Source: Micavibrio sp. UBA7689 (lineage in GTDB: Bacteria > Pseudomonadota > Alphaproteobacteria > Micavibrionales > Micavibrionaceae). From it: a stretch of 14,384 nucleotides of DNA. The stretch is taken from assembly GCA_002482805.1 (NCBI GenBank), contig DLGR01000004.1, forward strand, positions 49,673 through 64,056. The letters are read 5' to 3'. The notes beneath the pieces are model-generated. The model ran no database searches. It saw nothing but the letters and a program-made list of their open reading frames with translations, and had not been told where the DNA came from. Positions 1 to 6,354 of the stretch are shown one piece after another; within the stretch, counting starts at the first letter, position 1; each line of letters begins with the position of its first letter. The translations under genes and the position numbers were made by a program.

Positions 1-60
1 TTAAATAAGCTTTTGTTTAAATTAATAAAAATACCCCCTAAAGGTCATTTCATGCCGACA

Positions 61-156
61 TTAAGCTACCCAGCTATACATGATGATCCGCCAAAGCTCC
101 AGCATATTGCCATACAAATAAGTCAACTCGACCTGATTACCCATACTATGCGCCAA
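61..156 (-). CDS. possible 31-residue small ORF downstream of ybbP
   Basis: A short reading frame begins 36 bases after the ybbP stop. A purine-rich GGAGGGG stretch (about 159-166 on the minus strand) lies a few bases before a TTG codon at 156; an in-frame ATG follows at 144. The product has a Tyr/Leu/Trp-rich C-terminal half (YLYGNMLELWR) and ends in SWVA. It resembles no family I recognise. The ribosome-binding sequence is the main argument for translation. Against it are the non-ATG start and the small size, so chance is a serious alternative. Confidence 0.2.
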   Translation of the reverse strand: MAHSMGNQVELTYLYGNMLELWRIIMYSWVA

Positions 157-191
157 AGACCCCTCCACAATTTCCCGTGTTTATATCTCTA

Positions 192-2699
192 TCATTCATT
201 GCGAAGGTAAATAGCGGGCGAAGAACGTAACACGTTGCCCATGACTGCCCAGCTGATCGCCAGTGTCAGGAAAATGCCGGCGAGAAGCGTTAAAATGGCA
301 GGTACCGGATAAAATGCCCATGACAGATCCATCAAAAATACCATCACCGCCCACGACACCATGCTGCCCAGCGCCAGAGAAACAACAGCGGCGATAAAAC
401 CCAGCAAACCGAATTCGAGCAAAAAACCCGATATGATTGTGGATCGCCTTGTACCCAGAACTTTAAGAATTACCGTGTCATAAACCCTTGCGGTGCGCGT
501 GGCTGCTAGACTGCCCGCAAGAACAAGAATGCCTGCGATGATTGCAACCAGCGCGGTTCCCCTTACCGCATTGGCCATGTTGCGAAGAAGAGCACCTGCC
601 GTATTGACAGCATCGGAAAGCCGGATCATGGAAATATTCGGAAAGGCACGTCCGATATTGCGCTGAATGGCCGTTTCTTGCGCGGGATCGGCCACGACGG
701 TCGCAAGCCAGCTATGCGGCGCGGCCTCCAGCGTGCCGGGCGCAAAGCTGATCGCAAAGTTCACGGTAAAGTTCATCCAGTTGACGGTGCGGGTGTTGGC
801 TATAGTAGCCTCAATATCGCGCCCCAGTATATTGACCACCATCTTGTCACCAGGCTTTACATCGAACGCCTTCACGACGTCGTCGACAACCGAAATCAGC
901 GGCGGCCCTTTATAATCCGATGGCCACCATTCGCCATCCATAACTTCCGAATGGGCGGGCAGATCGGATATATAGGTAAAGCCGCGATCATTTTGTAAAA
1001 GCCAGCGTTCCGATTGATCTTTAAGCGCTTCGGCGGCGGGCACACCGTTTACGCTGACAATCCGTCCACGCAAGTTCGGAGACAGCACCGTTGTGGTTGT
1101 GCTTTCCTGTTCATCGAGCAGCTTTATAAAATCGTCTTTCTGGCTTCCTTGAATGTCCATGAAGAAAAAGGCCGGAGCGTCTTTGGGTAAATTCTGAACG
1201 ATGCCGTAGCGTAAATTCAATTCAATAAGACTGACACTGATCATCACAGTCAAACCAAGTCCTAGTGATATAAGGATATTTGCGGTTGCATTGCCGGGCC
1301 TGTGCAAATTCCGAAGCGCGAGGCGCATTGCCGGATAGCGGGGAATAGGTATGCTGCCGGCGATGGTGGCAATCAAAATTCCCAAACCGTAAAAGAACAT
1401 CAAGCAAGCCGCTCCACCAATGACAAACCAAATAGCGAACAAGGTATTTTGTGCTGTACCGATCGCGGTCGCAATTAAAGTAAAGACAAGTAAAGCGGTG
1501 GCTAGCTGAAATTTTCGGGAGGGTGTGGCGGACAGAGGCGTGCGGGCGGAATGGAACAGTTCCAGCGGCATGGTTTTAACAGCCTGTCCCAAGGGCCATG
1601 CAGCGAAGACCGCGACGGTCAAAAGTCCATACACAGTCGGAATCAAAACGCCTTGCCACGTCAGTACCGGTTCTACCGTGAAGGGCAAAAGCCCTGTCAG
1701 CATCGGTGCAACAAAATATGGAACCAATGCGCCCACAAGACTTCCGGCAAAGGTTCCGGAAATTCCAATGAACGTAATTTGTAAGGCATATATTTGCACG
1801 ATGAAGCGTACGGGTGCGCCCAGACATTTTAAAACCGCGATGGTTTTCAAACGCTCCTCGAAATGCGCTCTGATACCATTGCCTATACCGATACCTCCGA
1901 TCAACAACGCGGACAATCCGACCAGCGTCAGGAACATCACCAGTCTATCGACGAAGCGTTTGATTTGTGGTGAGGCGTTGTCGGCATCTGTTATCTTCCA
2001 GCCGGCATCGGGGAAAGATACTTCCAGAGACTCTTTCGTTTCTTTCAAATCCCTACCTGGTTCCAATTTCACGCGCAGGTCGTGATAGATCATGCTTCCA
2101 GCCTGAAACAATCCTGTTGATTCCATGTCGTCCGTGGAAATCATGGCCCGCGGTGCCAAACCGAAACGCGATCCCCCTGCCCTGTCCGGTTCGTTGACGA
2201 TAAATCCACGTACCTTGAACACGGCTACCCCCAAGCGCACCTCGCTGCCGACCTGCAAATTCAGCCGGTCACGCAATGCCGGATCGAGTAAAATTCCTTT
2301 ATCTTCCAAAGATTGGGACAACGGGGCATCGGAGCCGCTTTGGAATATGCCATAGAGCGGATATAGTTTGGGCACCGCTTTAAGTTCGATCAGTGTGTTG
2401 TCATCACTTTGCGCATTTGCCAACATGACACGAGCTTCCACCGTTTCAATTGTTTGCGCTTTCCTCTGGGCAAACCATTCCTTTAATGCTTCCGGTGTCG
2501 GCTCATAGATACTGCGGATAACCATATCGCCGCCCAAAATGGTGCGTCCGTTTTTTTCAATGCCGTCCAGAACCGTCTGACTTGTGAATTGCAAAGCGGC
2601 AATCACGCCCACGCCTAAAAACAGACATAAAAAAGCGATTTTCAGCGATGATAATGCACCCTTTAAATCGCGCGTTGCATAGCGCAGAGCCAACATCAT
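192..2699 (-). CDS. ybbP: YbbP-like ABC transporter permease with two FtsX domains
   Basis: An 835-residue inner-membrane permease of the MacB/FtsX (type VII) group, close to the size of YbbP proteins of about 800 residues. Residues about 19-40 form the first membrane helix, followed by a long periplasmic stretch (about 45-245). A first FtsX-type helix bundle lies at about 250-380 and contains the coupling segment ERLKTIAVLKCLGAP. Further helices and a second extracytoplasmic region follow, and a second FtsX bundle (about 705-835) carries the matching segment ARVYDTVILKVLGTRR. Its start codon overlaps the ybbA stop as ATGA, which implies translational coupling. Family knowledge: such permeases are usually mechanotransmitters working on lipophilic or envelope substrates with a periplasmic partner; TesA encoded across the divergent promoter is the likely partner here. 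The substrate cannot be read from sequence. Confidence 0.92.
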   Translation of the reverse strand: MMLALRYATRDLKGALSSLKIAFLCLFLGVGVIAALQFTSQTVLDGIEKNGRTILGGDMVIRSIYEPTPEALKEWFAQRKAQTIETVEARVMLANAQSDDNTLIELKAVPKLYPLYGIFQSGSDAPLSQSLEDKGILLDPALRDRLNLQVGSEVRLGVAVFKVRGFIVNEPDRAGGSRFGLAPRAMISTDDMESTGLFQAGSMIYHDLRVKLEPGRDLKETKESLEVSFPDAGWKITDADNASPQIKRFVDRLVMFLTLVGLSALLIGGIGIGNGIRAHFEERLKTIAVLKCLGAPVRFIVQIYALQITFIGISGTFAGSLVGALVPYFVAPMLTGLLPFTVEPVLTWQGVLIPTVYGLLTVAVFAAWPLGQAVKTMPLELFHSARTPLSATPSRKFQLATALLVFTLIATAIGTAQNTLFAIWFVIGGAACLMFFYGLGILIATIAGSIPIPRYPAMRLALRNLHRPGNATANILISLGLGLTVMISVSLIELNLRYGIVQNLPKDAPAFFFMDIQGSQKDDFIKLLDEQESTTTTVLSPNLRGRIVSVNGVPAAEALKDQSERWLLQNDRGFTYISDLPAHSEVMDGEWWPSDYKGPPLISVVDDVVKAFDVKPGDKMVVNILGRDIEATIANTRTVNWMNFTVNFAISFAPGTLEAAPHSWLATVVADPAQETAIQRNIGRAFPNISMIRLSDAVNTAGALLRNMANAVRGTALVAIIAGILVLAGSLAATRTARVYDTVILKVLGTRRSTIISGFLLEFGLLGFIAAVVSLALGSMVSWAVMVFLMDLSWAFYPVPAILTLLAGIFLTLAISWAVMGNVLRSSPAIYLRNE

Positions 2700-3361
2700 A
2701 CCGCAACAACCTTTCCGTCCTGAATATGGATTTGCGCATCACAAGCCTTCGCCAGCAAAGGATCGTGCGTGATAAGAACCAGCGTCGCGCCTTGTGCCCG
2801 CACGCGTTCGAACAGCAAATCCATGATGGCACGGCCCGTTTCCTGATCCAGATTTCCGGTCGGCTCATCGGCCAGTATCAGTTTTGGTTGCATCGATAAA
2901 GCCCGCGCGATAGCCACGCGCTGTTGCTCACCACCCGAAAGTTGCGAGGGATAATGATCAAAACGATGGGGCAAACCGACATCGGACAAAAGCGAGCGTG
3001 CACGGGCCTCCGCCCCATCGATGCGAGCCAATTCCAAAGGAATGGACACATTTTCAAGCGCCGTCATAGTAGGGATCAAATGAAAATCCTGAAACACCAC
3101 ACCCATATTGTCGCGGCGCAGCGTTGCCAATCCATCTTCCTCAACATGGGTAATATCGGTGCCTTCCAGACAAACACTGCCTTTTGTCGCGCGCAACAGC
3201 CCGGCACATATCATCAAAAGCGAGGTTTTTCCGGAACCGGAAGGCCCGACAATCGCAATTGCCTTGGCTCTTGGCAGGGATAAGGAAATGCCACGTAAAA
3301 TGGGAACATCGCCGTTGTTGGCGGGCAAGGTCAGATGGATGTCATTCAGTGTCATAAGCAT
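2696..3361 (-). CDS. ybbA: YbbA-like ABC transporter ATPase
   Basis: A 221-residue cytoplasmic nucleotide-binding subunit that powers the YbbP permease. All ABC motifs are intact: Walker A GPSGSGKT (39-46), Q-loop Gln91, signature LSGGEQQR (141-148), Walker B LILADEP (161-167) and switch His199. Length and motif spacing fit the LolD/MacB/YbbA class, which pairs with FtsX-type permeases. The start is uncertain: ATG codons occur at 3361 and 3355. An AGGA lies about 12 bases upstream of the first, rather far for a ribosome-binding site. It overlaps ybbP by 4 bases and diverges from tesA, the arrangement known in Escherichia coli, so the ybb assignment rests on context as well as sequence. LolD-type ATPases look very similar in isolation. 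Confidence 0.93.
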   Translation of the reverse strand: MLMTLNDIHLTLPANNGDVPILRGISLSLPRAKAIAIVGPSGSGKTSLLMICAGLLRATKGSVCLEGTDITHVEEDGLATLRRDNMGVVFQDFHLIPTMTALENVSIPLELARIDGAEARARSLLSDVGLPHRFDHYPSQLSGGEQQRVAIARALSMQPKLILADEPTGNLDQETGRAIMDLLFERVRAQGATLVLITHDPLLAKACDAQIHIQDGKVVAV

Positions 3362-3457
3362 GGTGACGATAATTCCTGTAAAATACGTGGACTGGTTATA
3401 TTTTTGGGTCGTTTTATATTATTCTAGAGCAACATAAATTTATTGGAGAGCATAACA
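3362..3457. promoter_or_regulatory. divergent promoter region between ybbA and tesA
   Basis: This 96-base AT-rich space must hold the start signals of both directions. A TATATT at 3415-3420 is a possible -10 element for tesA, but no convincing -35 element lies at the right distance. GGAG at 3445-3448, nine bases before ATG 3458, is a good ribosome-binding site for tesA. A shared regulatory region is consistent with co-expression of the transporter and esterase. Confidence 0.35.
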
Positions 3458-4072
3458 ATGCGTCTAGCCATATTCTTCCTGATTTTAATACTTATTGCCC
3501 CCCGCGCGATGGGAGCTGAGACGGTAAGGATAGTCGCGCTGGGCGATAGCCTGACGGCCGGTTACGGACTTGAAGCAGGTGAGGATTTTGCCACAAAATT
3601 GCAAGAAGCATTGGTTACAGACGGCATCCAAGCAAAAGTCGATAACGCTGGTGTTTCTGGCGACACGAGCGCCGGAGGGCTTGCAAGGCTAGATTGGGCC
3701 ATACAAGGAGAGCCCGCGCCCGATCTGGTCATTGTGGCCTTGGGCGCAAATGATATGTTACGCGGGATAGACCCGTCCGTGACTAAGAAAAACCTTTCAG
3801 CCATCATTGACAGATTAAAAGCGAAAAATATACCTGTTTTGCTTGTGGGAATGAAAAGCCCTGTGAATATGGGAGCTTTTTTCCAAGGAAAATTTGATAA
3901 AATTTACGCGGAGCTTTCCACGGAACATGACATACCGCTTCATCCTTTCTTTCTTCAAGACGTCGCGATGAAGGCGGATCTAAACCTTGCCGACGGCATG
4001 CATCCTAATCAAAAAGGAATTTCCATCATGGTACAAGGCATCCTGCCCGCCGTTAAAAAAACTCTCAAGTAG
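3458..4072 (+). CDS. tesA: TesA-like periplasmic GDSL esterase/lysophospholipase
   Basis: A 204-residue SGNH/GDSL hydrolase, the size of TesA (thioesterase I / lysophospholipase L1 / arylesterase). A hydrophobic N-terminal signal peptide (2-20) ends AMGA, predicting periplasmic export. The four SGNH blocks are present: GDSL with nucleophile Ser31, Gly68 in VSGDTS, Asn98 in GAND, and Asp179 with His182 in DGMHPN. A TTG codon 15 bases upstream opens a longer frame, but ATG 3458 has GGAG at the right distance and gives a proper signal peptide, so I chose it. Family knowledge: TesA hydrolyses acyl-CoA thioesters and lysophospholipid or aryl esters. Divergence from ybbAP suggests they act together on hydrophobic envelope molecules. 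Confidence 0.93.
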   Translation: MRLAIFFLILILIAPRAMGAETVRIVALGDSLTAGYGLEAGEDFATKLQEALVTDGIQAKVDNAGVSGDTSAGGLARLDWAIQGEPAPDLVIVALGANDMLRGIDPSVTKKNLSAIIDRLKAKNIPVLLVGMKSPVNMGAFFQGKFDKIYAELSTEHDIPLHPFFLQDVAMKADLNLADGMHPNQKGISIMVQGILPAVKKTLK

Positions 4073-4081
4073 AAAGCGTAA

Positions 4082-4163
4082 GGGCTTTTGGAGTGATTTT
4101 CTCTGCCGTGTGGCAACGGGAAGACTAGATGGCTGTGAGTGTAGTCAGCCGAGAACCTTTCTC
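4082..4163 (+). repeat. dispersed structured repeat, copy 1
   Basis: This copy begins 10 bases after the tesA stop. It matches copies at 9478-9580 and 12335-12439 through the GGGCTTT, TTCTCTGCCGTGTGGCA and AGACTAGATGGCTGTG segments. Predicted pairings are: outer TTCTC (4099-4103) with GAGAA (4151-4155); hairpin TGCC/GGCA (4104-4107 with 4112-4115); hairpin GACTA/TAGTC (4123-4127 with 4142-4146) with a 14-base loop starting GATGGCTGTG. Together these would make a three-way junction. It lacks the GC-rich companion hairpin of the other two copies. The function is unknown. Confidence 0.8.
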
Positions 4164-4404
4164 GCATTTAAGCCGGATATGAAACAATTAAACACGTCTT
4201 ATTTTATATGGAAATATATACCAACATCACTATTCTTTAGGCTTCCAAGTTTCAACCTATTGAAACATCTCATCCATTTTTTTGCGTTAAACCGATGATG
4301 CGGGCGAGAGACGCTTCTATCGTAATATTCAAGCCGGAAAAAAGTTACGACATTTGTTCTAAATGGAAATAGTGCGGATGATGAGTCTGGTTTCAGTCTA
4401 AGGC
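4164..4404. other. intergenic remainder, no gene recognised
   Basis: This AT-rich stretch lies between repeat copy 1 and the 3' end of the flavoprotein gene. Short open frames cross it, but none has a ribosome-binding site or recognisable product. ATGCGGGCGAGAGA at 4298-4311 shares 12 bases, in inverted orientation, with 9453-9464, the sequence just ahead of repeat copy 2. No clear terminator is seen for the flavoprotein gene. Confidence 0.5.
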
Positions 4405-5586
4405 TTAAACATTCTGCCCGGCGGCATAGCCCGAAGACCACGCCCATTGAAAATTAAACCCACCCAGATGGCCGGTAACATCAACGACTTCACCGACAAA
4501 ATACAATCCTGGCTGTTTCTTGGCCTCCATTGTCTTAGAGGACAGTTCGTTTGTGTCGACACCGCCCAGCGTCACTTCGGCAGTTCTATACCCTTCCGTA
4601 CCGGATGGTTTGATGCGCCAGCTGTTGATTGCCTCGGCTAACGTTTCCAAAGACTTGTCCGGTAAATCTGCCAGGCGCCCGCTTATCCCCGCGTCCGCGC
4701 AAATATTAACCGCCAGACGCTTAGGCACTATATCTCCCACCGCCGTTTGGACATCCTGTTTTGGCTGCATTTTTTTCCGCGCTTCGAAAAAGGCCAGTGC
4801 GTCGATATTGGGCGCCAGATTGACAATAATTTCCTGACCTTCTTTCCAGTAGGAAGAAATCTGCAAGATCGAGGGGCCGCTTAATCCCCGGTGCGTAAAT
4901 AACATGCCTTCCGAAAAACTTGTATTCCCACAAGACGCTTTTGCCTCAACCGATAACCCACTCAATTCTTTGCAACGTTCCAGCAAAGCGCTTTGGAACA
5001 CCAGCGGCACAAGCCCGGGGCGGGTTTCGACGATGGTTAATCCAAATTGCCTGGCCAGATCATATCCGAATTTCGTCGCGCCTATTTTGGGAATGGACAA
5101 CCCGCCCGTCGCCACCACCAAAGAATTACAATAGTGATCGCCGCGGTTTGTTTTCACAAAATATCCCGTTTCCGCCGCCTCCACTTGCTCAATGCTTGTT
5201 TCCGTCTCCAAAACCACGCCTGCCGCGCGGCATTCTTCCAGTAGCATGTCGATAATCTGCCCTGATGAAAAATCACAAAACAACTGCCCCAGTTTTTTTT
5301 CATGGAAAGCGATACCGTGTTTTTGCACCAGTGCGATAAAATCCTGTTGCGTGTACTGGCTTAAAGCAGATTTACAAAAATGCTGATTTTCTGAGCGGAA
5401 CGTCGTTGGACCCGTATGTATATTGGTAAAATTACAACGCCCGCCACCGGAAATCCTGATTTTCTCGGCAATCTTTGCGGCATGGTCGATAAGCCAGACT
5501 TTGCGCCCGCGCTTACCCGCCTCGATCGCACACATCATGCCTGCGGCACCGGCCCCGATAACGATGACATCATAAGACATTTTCAT
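4405..5586 (-). CDS. BaiN/YhiN-family FAD-dependent oxidoreductase
   Basis: A 393-residue flavoprotein of the HI0933/YhiN/BaiN family (TIGR00275 type), full length. The N-terminal Rossmann FAD site is IVIGAGAAG (8-16). The family signature KIRISGGGRCNFTN follows at 42-55. The C-terminal dinucleotide-proximal motif is GEVVDVTGHLGGFNFQWAWS, close to the end, where the second FAD contact is expected. Family members have been linked to reduction of unsaturated or steroid-like substrates (BaiN in gut bacteria), but most are uncharacterised, so no substrate is assigned. ATG codons at 5586 and 5580 are both possible. It is transcribed divergently from the GIY-YIG gene with only about 22 bases between starts, so the promoters must overlap the coding ends. 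Confidence 0.9.
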   Translation of the reverse strand: MKMSYDVIVIGAGAAGMMCAIEAGKRGRKVWLIDHAAKIAEKIRISGGGRCNFTNIHTGPTTFRSENQHFCKSALSQYTQQDFIALVQKHGIAFHEKKLGQLFCDFSSGQIIDMLLEECRAAGVVLETETSIEQVEAAETGYFVKTNRGDHYCNSLVVATGGLSIPKIGATKFGYDLARQFGLTIVETRPGLVPLVFQSALLERCKELSGLSVEAKASCGNTSFSEGMLFTHRGLSGPSILQISSYWKEGQEIIVNLAPNIDALAFFEARKKMQPKQDVQTAVGDIVPKRLAVNICADAGISGRLADLPDKSLETLAEAINSWRIKPSGTEGYRTAEVTLGGVDTNELSSKTMEAKKQPGLYFVGEVVDVTGHLGGFNFQWAWSSGYAAGQNV

Positions 5587-5608
5587 GAAGCTGTTGTATC
5601 ATGGCTTT

Positions 5609-5869
5609 ATGAACTGGGTTGTCTATATTTTACGATGTGCGGATCAAAGTCTTTACACGGGAATTACCAATGATCTCGTGGCCCGTTGCGCCGCTCACAC
5701 CAATGGAACAGGCGCCAAATACACGCGCGGCCGTGGCCCCTTTTTCCTGCTGCATGAAGAACATTTTGTTACGAGGGGTGACGCTTTAAAACGGGAAATC
5801 GCCATTAAAAAATTAACCCGGGAGGAAAAGTACGATTTGTGTGCTCGCAAGAAAGCAGACAGCAATTAA
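5609..5869 (+). CDS. GIY-YIG domain protein, UPF0213/YhbQ type
   Basis: An 86-residue single-domain GIY-YIG protein. VYI (5-7) and YTG (16-18) are the two strands of the signature. Arg26 is the expected catalytic arginine, and Glu63 in KREIAIKKL is the expected metal-binding glutamate. The GTGAKYTRGRGP segment (33-44) is typical of the UPF0213/YhbQ group of small stand-alone nuclease-like proteins. An upstream ATG at 5585 would add eight residues and overlap the flavoprotein start; ATG 5609 starts directly at the domain and fits the family. Neither has a clear ribosome-binding site. The family is thought to act on DNA in repair or structure processing. No restriction or homing context is present here. 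Confidence 0.85.
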   Translation: MNWVVYILRCADQSLYTGITNDLVARCAAHTNGTGAKYTRGRGPFFLLHEEHFVTRGDALKREIAIKKLTREEKYDLCARKKADSN

Positions 5870-5912
5870 AGAGCTTCGGGCTTCGCACGACATGTTTTCT
5901 ATATTTAAGAAA

Positions 5913-6010
5913 AGACAGAATGAATGGCTGTGCGCTTGGTCTGGGGATAGCTATTCTCGGGGCTAGAGAAAAGTTCGCGATGGACTAATGGCTGTAAAAG
6001 AAGTCATCCG
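5913..6010 (+). repeat. divergent copy of the dispersed repeat, two stem-loops
   Basis: Two stem-loops share the loop core AATGGCTGT with the other copies. The first is AGAC/GTCT (5913-5916 with 5939-5942). The second is GACT/AGTC (5983-5986 with 6002-6005), and its flanks CGATG and CATCCGA can extend the helix with a bulge. Between them TTCTC (5954-5958) and GAGAA (5966-5970) form a small hairpin instead of the outer stem of copy 1. The segment from GACTA to CCGA aligns with copy 1 (GACTAGATGGCTGT..AGTCAGCCGA). The TGCC/GGCA hairpin is missing. It lies between the converging GIY-YIG and lanthipeptide precursor genes. Confidence 0.5.
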
Positions 6011-6015
6011 ATAAA

Positions 6016-6040
6016 AATTCTCCCCTTACGGGGGAGAATT
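6016..6040. terminator. bidirectional terminator after the lanthipeptide precursor
   Basis: A perfect 10-bp stem, AATTCTCCCC with GGGGAGAATT, encloses a five-base loop. On the minus strand it is followed by TTTTTAT, a good intrinsic terminator seven bases past the precursor stop. On the plus strand the tail TTTAAATT is weaker but may stop GIY-YIG transcription. Confidence 0.85.
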
Positions 6041-6047
6041 TAAATTA

Positions 6048-6278
6048 TTAACACATCGGCGGGTTACAATATGCCGATGTGGCGCTGTTGTTGCACATGT
6101 AGCAAGCGTTAGCCGTATATCCCGTTCCATTGAAAATTACATCGGTGCCGGACTGGCTGTCTTTTGTCATTTCTTCCGTAAGTTTATCCATGCCCAGAGC
6201 CCTCCATATGGCTGTTTCTTGAGCCTGAACAGGAGATGGTTGTTTTTCGTCTGCTTCTTTAAAAAGTGTAGCCAACAT
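6048..6278 (-). CDS. lanA: putative class II lanthipeptide precursor (LanA)
   Basis: A 76-residue peptide ending in Cys. Residues 1 to about 44 are hydrophilic and acidic with one amphipathic stretch (ETAIWRALGMDKLTEEMTK), a plausible leader. The C-terminal part has all four cysteines, Cys59, Cys62, Cys71 and Cys76, among Thr45, Thr52, Thr55, Ser65, Thr67 and Ser68 that could be dehydrated. The start has a strong ribosome-binding site (AAAGGAAG, about 6 bases before ATG). It lies 76 bases downstream of the lanM-type gene on the same strand and ends at a strong terminator, so it is the natural LanM substrate. No Gly-Gly or Gly-Ala processing site is seen; a lone Gly44 after DSQS is the nearest candidate. 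Ring pattern and activity cannot be read from sequence. The call rests on composition and position. Confidence 0.8.
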   Translation of the reverse strand: MLATLFKEADEKQPSPVQAQETAIWRALGMDKLTEEMTKDSQSGTDVIFNGTGYTANACYMCNNSATSAYCNPPMC

Positions 6279-6313
6279 TTAAAACTTCCTTTCAATAAGA
6301 TGAATTGCTTAAA

Positions 6314-6341
6314 ACCTTATCGTAAAGGCTAGATATGGCAA
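6314..6341 (-). promoter_or_regulatory. possible internal promoter for the precursor gene
   Basis: In the gap between the lanM-type and precursor genes, the minus strand reads TTGCCA (6341-6336), 16 bases, then TAAGGT (6319-6314), a modest sigma-70-like match. It would place the start about 30 bases before the precursor ATG. An AAAGCGCTTT palindrome (6340-6349) overlaps its upstream end. A separate promoter would let the substrate outnumber the enzyme. Confidence 0.3.
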
Positions 6342-6354
6342 AGCGCTTTTTATT

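Noticed and set aside
1525..2085. 186-codon open frame on the plus strand
   Set aside because: It is antisense to ybbP, whose motifs and helices are unambiguous, and shows no domain of its own.
4082..4163. Hammerhead or similar self-cleaving ribozyme for the three-way repeat
   Set aside because: The invariant hammerhead core (CUGAUGA and GAAA) is absent from the junction in all copies.
3987..4298. Open frame of 103 codons overlapping the end of tesA and repeat copy 1
   Set aside because: Half lies in another frame of tesA and the rest is repeat sequence; no start signal is present.
4199..4447. 82-codon open frame on the minus strand after the flavoprotein gene
   Set aside because: No ribosome-binding site or recognisable sequence, and it overlaps the C-terminal motif region of the flavoprotein in another frame.
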